A stretch of DNA of 64,000 nt from Gossypium raimondii (lineage: Eukaryota; Streptophyta; Magnoliopsida; Malvales; Malvaceae): positions 186,001 through 250,000 of the forward strand of contig NC_068565.1 of NCBI RefSeq assembly GCF_025698545.1, written 5' to 3'. Below, piece after piece: positions 1 to 9,508 of this stretch. The position numbers were made by a program, and so were the translations under genes. The notes below the pieces were generated by a model. That model had not been told where the DNA came from and did not search any database. It was given only the letters and a program-made list of their open reading frames with translations. Positions within the stretch are counted from its first letter, which is position 1. Every line of letters begins with the position of its first letter.

Positions 1-75
1 TTTAATCTTCTTCGATGAACTGAAGCATGGCCTCCAATGAAAAAATCAGGCCAGTCCGAACGAACCCAAGCCGAA

Positions 76-1337
76 TCAGTCATTTGTTTGGGAAGTATCT
101 CTCGTCTCCTCTGCAATCACCATGTCTCTCACCGCCGTCGAGATGTCCTCCATCCAAAAGGTATTTTCCGATTTGCTATTCCCCTCCCTTGCAATAAAAT
201 GCGCCACCCGATTAGCTTCCCTTCTTGCATGTTTGAATCTAATTCGATGAAAAGTCCTCCCAATTGATTTGATATCTGTAATGACAGAATCCAAATATGC
301 TCGATCAAAACCTTCCTGGTTGATTTTCTCAATTACCGTCCTAGAGTCCCCTTCTACCTCCACTTTGGTAAACCCGGTCTCTTTAGCAAAAAGAAGCCTT
401 TGAAAGCAGGCTATAGCTTCTGCCAAGAACGCATCTAAGATATTGCCATGGTGAGTAACTCCACTTCCAATTACCTTTCCTCTTTCATTTCTAATAATAA
501 AACCCGAACATGAACTCTTCGTTTGGCTTTTGTAGGCTGCATCAAAATTCAGTTTAACCCACGAAACTTGAGGAGGTCTCCAACAGTCTGAACCCACCGC
601 CTTCACTACAGGTAATTTCTCATTTAACACTCTCAATTCATCAACCATACTTAAGATTTTTGCTATTGAATTCTGCTTTGTTGTTGAAATACCTTCCATC
701 ACTTGTTTGTTACGAGCCCACCAGATTGCCCAAATCGCTATGATAACCTTTTCCCAGATCCTCTCTTCCTTATGTTGGACTAGGTGAAAAAACCATTGCC
801 AAAAAGTCTCCAAATTCAGATTACTACCCCAGGAAATACCTATCCCAGTCCATATTTCTTTGACACTATTACATTCTACAACCACATGTAGAAAAGACTC
901 TGAAGCCGTATTACACCGAGGACAAATTGCAGAAGTTCTAATCCTCCGATTAAAGAGCACTTGGTCTGTTGGCAAGAAGTCTCTTAAAGCTCGCCACATC
1001 GTTATTTTGATCTTAGCAGGTATAGATAGAGACCACAATTTTTTAACACCATTTGGGTATCTTATGATATTTCCGTAGTATCACTTTAAAGCATGAGTTC
1101 TTTATAACCACTACGTACAGTATACTGACCCGTTTTCTCCCCACGCCACACTTGACAGTCTTTACTTATAGCTTTAGAAAGAGGAATGCACTTGATCGCC
1201 TCCACCTCTTCATTGGAAAAAAGGCTGGTAATTATCTCTTCTTTCCATTTTTGATTTTCCTGATCAATTAGTTCATTCACTGTTTGGACTGAATAATTAG
1301 TGTATTGATCTTGTTCCCAGCCAATTGTGGCAACCAA
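76..1337 (-). pseudogene. LINE copy 1 ORF2, zf-RVT and RNase H part (broken)
   Basis: The segment 1086-1337 holds the pre-zinc-binding region ending QYTVRSGYKEL. The segment 76-1038 is a 320-residue frame with the zf-RVT zinc-binding motif (CPRCNTASESFLHVVVEC) followed by an RNase H domain. The RNase H shows the first Asp in LNFDAAYK, the Glu in FLAEAIAC, the second Asp in EGDSRTV and the C-terminal REANRVAHFIAREG motif. The catalytic set looks complete. The two segments are in different frames. An RNase H at the C-terminus is typical of a large group of plant L1 elements. Confidence 0.88.
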
Positions 1338-1423
1338 CGATCATACCAAATCGAAATATTCTCACATGTTCCAACCCTCCATCCCATTCGACTTTCCAGC
1401 AAACCTCGTGCCGCATAAATACT

Positions 1424-2837
1424 TTACCAAGTATACGGCGGGTGATTCCCAAGTCTTGCTTCCCAAAAGCTTGACCGATGGTAATAGTTGGCTTTATAAA
1501 TTCTAGCTAACAATGAATCTGGATTAACTACTAACCGCCATCCTTGTTTAGCTAACAAAGCGATATTAAATTTCCCTATGTCACGAAAATTTAATCCACC
1601 CCTCTCTTTAGCTTTGCATAATTCAGCCCAACAGCTCCAATGTAAACCTCGACGATTACCTCCCTTATTCCACCAGAATCTATTCATAACTTTTTCCATA
1701 TCAACACACAACGACTTCGAAAAGAAAACAAGACATGGCGTAAATCGGGATAGCCTGTAGCACAGCTTTAATAAAGACTTCTTTACCCCCTTGAGAAAGC
1801 ATACGACTCCCCCATCCCTTCACCCTTTTTCTCAACCTATCAACTATATTTTGAAACGCCTCTTTCTTCATTCTCCCCACCATAGTAGGCAATCCCAAAT
1901 ACTTTTCCATACTCGAAACTGTTCTAACACCCACACTATTAGTTAAAAAATCTCGACTTTCAACAGAACAATTAGAGCTAAAGAAAATTTGAGATTTTTC
2001 CAAATTAATCTTCTGACCTGACGCTTTCTCATAAGCCTCGATGAAGCCCATCAGCAGTCTACATCCATCTTCGTTCGCATCACCAAATATTATGCTATCA
2101 TCCGCAAAAAATAAGTGAGTTACCCTCGGACCTCCCCTGCACACACGAGCACCCTTAATCAAACCAGTCTGCTTAGCTTCCTTTAGAATTATTGAGAAAC
2201 CCTCTGTACAGATAAGGAAAAAATATGAACTCAATGGATCCCCTTGTCTAAGACCACGTCTTGGTTGAAAATGCTCACTCAATCTTCCATTAACCATAAC
2301 CGCATACTGGACTGAAGAGATACAATGGTAAATTAATTCCACACACTTTTCATCAAACCCCATATTTCTCATCATACCCACAATAAAATCCCACTCAACT
2401 CTGTCATAAGCTTTGTTCATGTCTAATTTTAACTCAAAAGAGTCATTCTTTCCTTTTCGTCTATTTTTGAAAGAGTGAAGGATTTCATAAGCCGCAACAA
2501 TGTTATCAGTAATAAGTCGACTAGGAACAAACGCTCATTGGGCTTCATCAATACATCCATCCAATACTCTTTTAAACTTGTTTGCAATAGCTTTCGCAAT
2601 AATTTTGTAGAGCACCGTACATAAGCTTATAGGCCGAAAAGACGTCATACAATCTGGCGATGAAACTTTGGGGATTAAAATAATGAATGTAGAATTAACC
2701 TCATTTAAACTAGCCTCCCTGTTAAGCACATCAAGACAGAATTTTGTGACATCCTCACCTATAATTCCCCAAAACCTTTGAAAGAACACAGCTTGAAAGC
2801 CATCAAAACCTAGTGCTTTTGTTCCCCCCATTTCCAT
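1424..2837 (-). pseudogene. LINE copy 1 ORF2, reverse transcriptase part (broken)
   Basis: The first fingers motifs (FRPISLCTVLYKIIAKAIANK) lie at 2535-2837. The palm lies at 1701-2420, with RRGLRQGDPLS and the catalytic FADD box in HLFFADDSIIFG. The thumb and the FWWNKGG motif lie at 1424-1711. The catalytic aspartates are preserved. A TGA interrupts the frame after CIDEAQ, exactly where plant LINEs continue into AFVPGR. A small indel near 1705 then shifts the frame within the CFLLPKSLC motif. Confidence 0.88.
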
Positions 2838-2861
2838 GACCGCCCTGCTAATTTCTTCAGC

Positions 2862-4169
2862 TCAAAAAGTTTCCAGTAGCATCCTGTTCATCTCTGTCGT
2901 TATTGTTTTCTGCACCCCTTCAAATATTTCTCGAGCCCCCTTGCATCCCTCACTGGAAAACAACCCTTTAAAGTAATCAATAGCAATCCGCATCAGATCA
3001 TCTTCCTTCTTCTTCATTGACCCATCTGCATCCTTTAATCCAACAATCCTATTTTTACGACGCCTACTCGAAGCACAATTATGGAAAAAACTAGTATTAC
3101 GATCTCCATATTTTAACCAATTCGCTCTACCCCATTGTTCCCAATATAACTCTTCCTTATCCATTTCTAAATTAAGCTCTAATTTGGTTTGAATCGTTGC
3201 CTCGATGATCTCATCTAAAGGTTCTTCCGCTGTCAAATTACGCAAACGCCTTGTTAAAATCTTCATAACCTCCACTCTTTCCTTCTTCAATCGACTTATC
3301 CACCTTTTCAGACCCTCCCCCATCATATTAAGCCTTTCAGGTATTGTCACATTTTTATTGGAATCCCACAAAGTTTTAACTTGCTCAAAACATGAATCTT
3401 CTAATAACCAAGCCGTTTCAAATCGAAACTGACCTCCCAACCTAGAGGAGTTGCCTGAGCCAATTGATAAATCAGTGTCCAAAAGTAAAGGGCAATGGTC
3501 TGAAATTGAATTATCTATATGAGTAAGACCGTAGGATGGGAAAATCTCAAACCAAGCTCGGTTCGCCACCCCGCTATCAAGACGTTCTCTAATATTTTTA
3601 ATCCCAAAATTTCTTCTTTCCCACGTATCCCAGCAACCATTGTACCCCAGATCCACTAGGTTACATTCTTCCAAAATAGACTGAAAAGCCTCCATCTGCC
3701 TATCATCCCGTAACCGACCTCCCTGTTTTTCTGAACTAAACAGAATCTCGTTAAAATCCCCTATAACAACCCAAGGAAAGTCGTTATTCACACCCAATTG
3801 TCGTAATAAGTCCCAAGATTCAAACCTCCTTCTGCTGTCAGGAATGCCATAGAACCCCGTTAGCCTCCATTTTGTACCATCCTCATTATTATCAACAACA
3901 GCATCAATATAATTTTCTGAAAAACCCAAATCAGTAACGTTCACCGTATTACACCAGCTCAAAGAAAGATCCCCTCTTGATCCCTGGGCTGAAACATCAA
4001 ACCCATTCACAAAACCATACTTTCTTCTTATCCTTTCCATCCTACTCCTCTCCACTTTCGTCTCCATAAAGAAGACAATTTGGGGATAATATTTTTTCAG
4101 CACATGCAGAACTCTCCGAACCGACCGTGGGTTCCCCAACCTGCGGACGTTCCAGCTAAAAATTTTCAT
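2862..4169 (-). CDS. LINE copy 1 ORF2, endonuclease part
   Basis: This is a 435-residue open stretch that starts at the natural ORF2 methionine. It shows the exonuclease-endonuclease-phosphatase signature motifs of LINE endonucleases: SWNVRRLG at the N-terminus, the metal-binding Glu in METK, TGFYGIP, GDFNEIL and SDHCPLLLD. The linker with WGRANWLKYGDRNTSFFH, which plant LINEs keep before the RT, follows. It ends at an in-frame TGA just before the RT begins. The endonuclease would nick target DNA for target-primed reverse transcription. All the signature residues I can name are intact here. Confidence 0.9.
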   Translation of the reverse strand: MKIFSWNVRRLGNPRSVRRVLHVLKKYYPQIVFFMETKVERSRMERIRRKYGFVNGFDVSAQGSRGDLSLSWCNTVNVTDLGFSENYIDAVVDNNEDGTKWRLTGFYGIPDSRRRFESWDLLRQLGVNNDFPWVVIGDFNEILFSSEKQGGRLRDDRQMEAFQSILEECNLVDLGYNGCWDTWERRNFGIKNIRERLDSGVANRAWFEIFPSYGLTHIDNSISDHCPLLLDTDLSIGSGNSSRLGGQFRFETAWLLEDSCFEQVKTLWDSNKNVTIPERLNMMGEGLKRWISRLKKERVEVMKILTRRLRNLTAEEPLDEIIEATIQTKLELNLEMDKEELYWEQWGRANWLKYGDRNTSFFHNCASSRRRKNRIVGLKDADGSMKKKEDDLMRIAIDYFKGLFSSEGCKGAREIFEGVQKTITTEMNRMLLETF

Positions 4170-5299
4170 AATGCTCGGCTGACCTGCCTAGCAGATTCAG
4201 CCGTTTGAGCGAATTGACCTTCCTCTGCCCCATTTTTCCACCTCAACTCCTGATCAGGAGACCCAAAGGAATCATTATTGGGCCTAGGTCTCTTTTTCCC
4301 GTCTCCTACAATAATTGGCAGATCTTCTTCGGAGATACCAACCTCCATCAAATCTGTCTTATAGCCTTCATCAATCAGGATCTGTTTAGACTTTCCATAT
4401 AAATTTAACCCCAAATTTACTCCATCATTCCTCATTAAATTATTTCCAAACATCATGTTTCTATCTTTCTCACATTCATTTCTAGCAATTTCTTAATTTC
4501 CTCCCCAAAATTCTCTTGAATCCCTTAACCAGATACTACTTCCTGCCGCTACCCCCCACCGTGGTGGAGCTTTCAACGAAATATCCCACTCTAGAGGAAG
4601 CTCCTTCCTTCCTTCCAGCAATCTTTTGGGACAACAGTTTTCACTATGTCCTAGTTTTCCACATAAAAAACAAAAATTTGTCAGCCTTTCATATTTAAAA
4701 GAAACAAAACTCTTTTTTTGCCACAACAAGTTTCTTCTTCCTCTTCAGAGATTGCCGGATATCTATTTTAACTCTGATTCACATATAATTCCTTAACCCT
4801 CCCGCAATAGCTTTGACATCATAATCCATAAAATTACCAATGAAATATCCAAACTGTTTAGCTATTGTTGATGTGAACATTCCAGGTGGTAAATTATGGA
4901 TTTGAATCAGAATTCTGTGAACAACAAATCCACTTCCAAGGGGTCTTCACCATGTTTTAAATGATGAAAAACAAGTAAGTGATTGTTAAAGGTCCATGGG
5001 GCACCATTAACCACCCTGTCAAAATCCATTTCACAATAAAATTGAAAAACAAAACGTTTCTCCCCCACCTCCGTAATAGAGATTCCCCCCAAAGGGTGCC
5101 ACAAGTTTGCCATCACGGTCCTCATTGACTGGAAATTGATTGTAGTTGCTGTTAGAAAACATCCTACTAAGCACAGTTCTAAGAAAGGTTCTCCCTCCCC
5201 CACTTCCTCTTCAATCTCCCAAGCCTTCATCTCCCTACTATCCCCTTCCTCCGTTAACCGTAGATCTACTAACGCCTCTTCCATGCAAGCCGATAACAC
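4166..5299 (-). pseudogene. LINE copy 1 ORF1: DUF4283 plus CCHC zinc knuckle protein (broken)
   Basis: ORF1 of plant LINEs encodes a nucleic-acid-binding chaperone-like protein. The segment 4907-5299 carries the DUF4283 core, with LVGCFLTA, MANLWHPLGG and GAPWTFNNHLL. The segment 4493-4729 carries a CCHC knuckle CFLCGKLGHSENCC with all four zinc ligands in place (C-x2-C-x4-H-x4-C). The segment 4166-4456 is the charged C-terminal tail just upstream of ORF2. The pieces lie in separate open frames, so ORF1 is no longer continuous. Confidence 0.85.
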
Positions 5300-5358
5300 A
5301 ATACTCTCACTAACACACTAAAACAAACAGAAACCTAATGCTACACAAGGAGCATACT

Positions 5359-7223
5359 ATCAAAACCTAATTCAAAAAAAAAAATTTAAACTTAAATAGG
5401 AGCAACTTTAATCAATTACTAAATGAACATAATTTATGCATTCATTTATTGTCTAAATATTTTATCATATTTAAAACTATCATATTTGAGACTTATTTTA
5501 AAATATGCTTAAATTTTTATTTTCTTTATAGATGTGGAATTTATTTTATATTTAAAATTAAGATTCAATTATTAATATCAATAAAAATTTTCATTAAATT
5601 TGTTGATGTAATATTTTAAAATAAAAAATTCATTCAGTGATTAGGTAAAAAAGTACTGTAATTAACTTAATTCAACATAAAAATTTAATAGTGTAAAAAA
5701 TTGAATTAGCATTTTAAATTAGAAAAGTAGGTTGATTAAATTATTAGGTAAAATACACCCAATGTTACTAAACTATTAATAAGTTTATGTTTTAGTCACT
5801 CAACCTCAAAAGGTTACAAAATGTTATTGAACTATTCAAAAAATTTTATTTAAGTTATTGAACTATTCGAAAATTTTTATTTAAGTTATTGGGTTGTTAA
5901 GTTTCTTTTTTAAAGTTCGGCTACTGAGCTTCAAGTGACGATTCAATTATCAGTACGGTGAATTTGTACCCATCAATAAGTAGAAGAACATATCTTAGAT
6001 CCAAGTCAGTCTGATGGTCAATATTAGAGACTGAGAAGAAAACTATTTGGAATTTCGTTCGCAGATTCGTGACATTCAAAATTATTTCATAAAAATAAAA
6101 TTTAATTGTAAAAGAGAAGGGAAATGAGAGTTTTTTTTATTGGTGCAAACAGTACAAACAAAAAATGTCATATAGAAACAATTTTAACAGCCTAATGACT
6201 TAAATAAAAAATTTTAAATAATTCGGTGACCAAAATGTAGAGTTACTAATAGTTTAGTGACATTGGTTATAGTTTGCTCCTTTTTTTTTTTATTGATACG
6301 ATATTAGAGTGGGGAATAGAAATCACAAAATTTAAAATTGTGTCAAAAAGTGTCTAACAAAAGCTTTAATTATCAATTAATACAAGTCAAGAACTAATAT
6401 TTTTTACATTAACATATATAGATAAAATGAAGGGAAAGGAGTGAAAGTTGAGGAATGGGGCACTATTTTTTTTTTCTTTTTGGTGATGAATAAGAAATTA
6501 CAAGATACAACCTACATCAACAAACTCAAATCCACAAACGGGGATATTTCAATGACGTGCAGTCTTTAATTTTTCAAGTGAGTCAACTTGGCCAACCTAT
6601 CAGCTTCCTAGTTCTCTTCTCTAAGTATGTGACAAATAGTCAAATGATAAATCTGAAATAATAATTAAAGAATCTTCCTAATTAAAGTCAAAATAGATCT
6701 TTTTACGAGACTTTTCTAAATGACTGTAATCATCTCAAAGCTCTCGGTCTGGATCAACACATTGTCAAAACGTCCACCAATTAAAATGATTAATCCATCC
6801 GATACTCCGAATGAGGCACTATTTTGTGTTTGGTAGAAATGGACCTTTTTGAGTTCATTGAGTAAATATTAATTGAGTGGCTTTATTGTATTCCATGTGC
6901 TTTCTTCACCAATCAGTTCCATAATCAATGAGATTTACAAATAATATCAATAATTCATTTCTATTTACGACTTCAATCCAATTTTAAAAAAAAAACAGAA
7001 TCAAAGACAAAATACAATTAATAAAATCCAATTTATTTTCACAATTAACAAAATTCAAAATCTTTCAAATAAAACAACAAAATTCTAAATCCATTCCCAT
7101 CTCTCAAAAACAAAGGACCAAAAGCCAAAAAATTTTGAATAAACGACAATCCTTCAAAAAAAAAAACATTAGCAAAAAACAAACAAACGAAGCTGCTTTG
7201 ATAATAAGGAACAGAGTATGCTT
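5359..7223. other. AT-rich intergenic region with one inverted-repeat element
   Basis: There is no supportable gene here. The region between the LINE and the cold-shock gene contains the inverted-repeat element at 5747-6280. An unidentified moderately complex stretch lies at about 6470-6830, where I see no domain. The AT-rich sequence after 6900 contains the 3' flank of the cold-shock gene. Confidence 0.6.
5747..6280. mobile_element. MITE-like element, family A, copy 1
   Basis: The left end GGTAAAATACACCC and the reverse complement of the right end share about 55 bp, including ACTAAACTATTARTAA and a TTTTGGTCACTC-like block. These are terminal inverted repeats around a non-coding interior of about 530 bp. 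Related copies lie at 44170-44550 and 60497-61215. No transposase is encoded, so it is a non-autonomous DNA element. Its superfamily cannot be assigned because no clear target duplication is seen. Confidence 0.7.
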
Positions 7224-7678
7224 TTAACGATCACTGTTTGGACAGTCTCTTGCAAAATGCCCGGAGCCTCCACAGTTGTAACAAGACAAACCCCCCCGCC
7301 GCCGCAGCCCTGTCCACAGTCCCTCGCCATATGCCCTATCTCCCCACACTTAAAGCATCCTCCTCCGCCGCCTCCATAACCTCCTCTTCTTCCTCTACCA
7401 CCAGATCCACCTCCGCCACCACAGCGTCCAGATCTTGTGGTGCCACGAACAGGGTTCCCATTAGGGCCGGTGACATCAACAGCCTTGGTACGACCTCCTT
7501 CAGAAGAATCGATAATGAACTCGACTTCTTCACCGTCGGCGAGGCTACGAAAACCGTCGGAACGGATCGACGATTGGTGAACGAACAACTCCTCGCCGCT
7601 GCCGTCCGGTGTTATGAAACCAAATCCCCTTTGGTCACTGAACCACTTCACCTTCCCAGTCACCCTACTCTCACCCAT
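7224..7678 (-). CDS. Cold-shock domain/glycine-rich RNA-binding protein (GRP2/CSP type), with frameshift
   Basis: This is a single-exon gene. Residues 1-70 form a cold-shock domain with RNP1-like RGFGFITP and RNP2-like LFVHQSSI. A Gly-rich linker follows, then a CCHC knuckle [14 protein letters not shown]. Plant CSPs of this type bind RNA and DNA, act as RNA chaperones and are often cold-induced. In the family a second knuckle follows. Here the frame leaves it at a run of seven C's (7291-7297 on the plus strand) and would read on to 7169 with an unrelated tail. The adjacent frame downstream still encodes [14 protein letters not shown] and a TAA at 7224-7226, so the sequence looks like a 1-nt loss in the homopolymer. 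A sequencing or assembly error is the main alternative to a real mutation. The start lies 75-80 bp below a TATA box. Confidence 0.85.
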
Positions 7679-7752
7679 ATTCAGATCTCAAAGAACAAAA
7701 AAACCCCAAAAATCAAATGAAAAAAGAATGACGAGACAGGGAACAGGGACAT

Positions 7753-7759
7753 CTTTATA
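7753..7759 (-). promoter_or_regulatory. TATA box of the cold-shock protein gene
   Basis: The minus strand reads TATAAAG about 80 bp upstream of the ATG at 7678. This is a normal distance for a plant promoter with a short leader. Confidence 0.5.
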
Positions 7760-8490
7760 TTGCAGACATTGCAACGCAAATGGTGTGGTTGCCACGTCTG
7801 CCTTCGAAAAATATCTTAATAAAAAATTAATTAATTTAAATGTATGTCTTCTTTCTTATCGCAGACAAAACGAACGGTGGGGAATTTGGAATTCTGGATC
7901 AGGTGAAATATGGTCAGATTATATTTGTCTGAAAGGAATATGAAACTGTCCCAGATTTTAATAGGTACAGTTGAAAAAGACTTCCTATCTATCTGTCCCA
8001 ACGATAATATCACGAAATTAATTTTTTATATTATATAGATTATTCGACAGGAAAACTAAATAAACAGTATATATAATTTAAATTTTTCTTTATTTGAATA
8101 TTTAATTTATTTGTTTTAAAAATAATACAGATAAATAAAATGTCAAGTTAAAATGCATTACCTGTTAAAAATACAAAAATATAATATTTTAATTAAACTA
8201 ATAATATTCATTCTTTTTTATTTATTTCAAAAACATTAAATTAATTACCTTTTCTGATTGAGTTTGAGTTGGCGTAGTTGATATTGCAATTATCAGTGTA
8301 ATAGAATCAAGTCGAGTTCAAGATGCAAGAAGCTTAAACTTCATTCAAGTCAGAAGTTAGTTTTTTTTAAGTTCGAGTTTGATTTGATATGTTTAAAACT
8401 CGATTATTTATGATCGAGATCAAATTTGAATTGAAAACTTTCAATACTAATTAAACTCGAATTAAGTATTAAATTACTAAAATTGACAAT

Positions 8491-8863
8491 AAAGGTATCA
8501 TGGAGGCCCTTGTAATAGGAGTTGGATTGCATTTTACTCTTTCAACTCAAAAAATGGGCAAATTAGTCCCTATATATTAGATCAAATAGCAAACTAGTCC
8601 TATTGTTAAGAATTTCATCTATTTTTATTGTTAAAAACAAGACATTGTACGTCAACATCAGGTATACATGGCACGTCACATATAATTGTTTGATTATTTC
8701 ATCAGCAACCCTAATTTTTAACAGTATAAATGGATTAAATTTTTAACAAAAAATACCAATTTTCTCTTTGATCTAACATAAAGGGACTAATTTACCCATT
8801 TATGAGTAAAGGAGGCAAAATGCATTTTTACTCCCAATACAAAGATCTTCGTGATACTTTCCC
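8491..8863. mobile_element. MITE-like element, family B, copy 1
   Basis: The left end reads GGTATCATGGAGGCCCTTG. The right end is its imperfect reverse complement (CAAAGATCTTCGTGATACTTT). The interior contains the conserved block GGGCAAATTAGTCCCTATA followed by a GTTAAAAA-rich centre and a mirrored ACTAATTTACCC. The element has no coding capacity. Other copies are at 8936-9295, 18180-18481, 42762-42935, 47055-47340 and 58245-58400. Confidence 0.7.
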
Positions 8864-8935
8864 CTAAAATTGACTCTTTTGAGCTTGATTGAATGGTTTT
8901 CAAGCTAAATCCAAGTAACTTGTGAAGTTGTAAAA

Positions 8936-9295
8936 AGATCTCGGAGATCATTGTACTAGGAGCCAAATTGCATGTTGCTCACTCGAATCTAAAAATGAGC
9001 AAATTAGTACTTATATGTTAAATAAAAAAGCAAATCAGTCATTTTGTTAAAAGTCATCTATTTTTATTGTTAAAAATTGGTTCTGTATGTCAGCATAAGG
9101 TACACGTGACACATCACATGCAACTAACTACCTAATTATTTCGTCAGTCACACCAATTTGTAACAATATAAATAGATTAAATTTTTAACAAAAAAAATTA
9201 ATTTGCTCTTTAATCTAATGTAAAAGGATTAATTTAGCTATTTTTAAGTAAATAGTGCAAAATAAAAATTTAACTCTAATGTAATACTTTTACTC
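8936..9295. mobile_element. MITE-like element, family B, copy 2
   Basis: This is a more diverged copy of the element at 8491-8863, in the same orientation and about 70 bp away. It shares the AGGAGCCAAATTGCAT start block, the GAGCAAATTAGTACTTATA block and the GGTACACGTGACACATCACA centre. Confidence 0.65.
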
Positions 9296-9508
9296 TCTTG
9301 AGCTTGATTCGATAATTTTTAAGGTTGATTCGATAATTTTTGAGCTAAATCCGAGTAACCTGCAAGCCTAAAAATAAGATTATCCTATTTAAAATCGGTA
9401 ACATTGGTGTCAATAATGCTAGATGTATACTTATATACGATAAATTTGAATGAAAGGTAAAATTTGAAACTTACAAAACTGAAACTATTTTTTTTTGCAG
9501 TAAAAGCA

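Larger units (their letters stand above)
1..5358 (-). mobile_element. Decayed L1-type non-LTR retrotransposon (LINE), copy 1
   Basis: The element reads right to left. It carries an ORF1 with DUF4283 and a CCHC knuckle, then an ORF2 with AP-type endonuclease, reverse transcriptase, zf-RVT and RNase H. This is the domain order of plant L1 LINEs with a C-terminal RNase H. The 5' end is placed near 5358 because the minus-strand sequence there begins AGTATGCT, as does the start of the second LINE at 34151. The 3' tail continues past base 1, so no poly-A or target duplication can be seen. ORF2 stays in one frame from 4169 to about 1705 but has in-frame stops at 2862 and 2535. It then shifts frame near 1705, has a further stop at 1424, and shifts again near 1335 and 1060. 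The copy is therefore inactive but still easy to read, which suggests moderate age. Confidence 0.93.
7760..9508. other. Intergenic region with two family B inverted-repeat elements
   Basis: No gene is supported. The stretch 8265-8480 is a CTCGA/AAGCTTGA-rich repeat of a kind also seen at 13790-14460 and 30075-30370. Two copies of the family B element follow close together (8491-8863 and 8936-9295). The rest is AT-rich 3' flank of the ARM-repeat gene. Confidence 0.6.

Noticed and set aside
7238-7720. 160-codon plus-strand open frame opposite the cold-shock gene
   Set aside because: It is antisense to a clear cold-shock/glycine-rich coding region. Its Ser/Thr/Ala-rich composition is just the complement of Gly codons.
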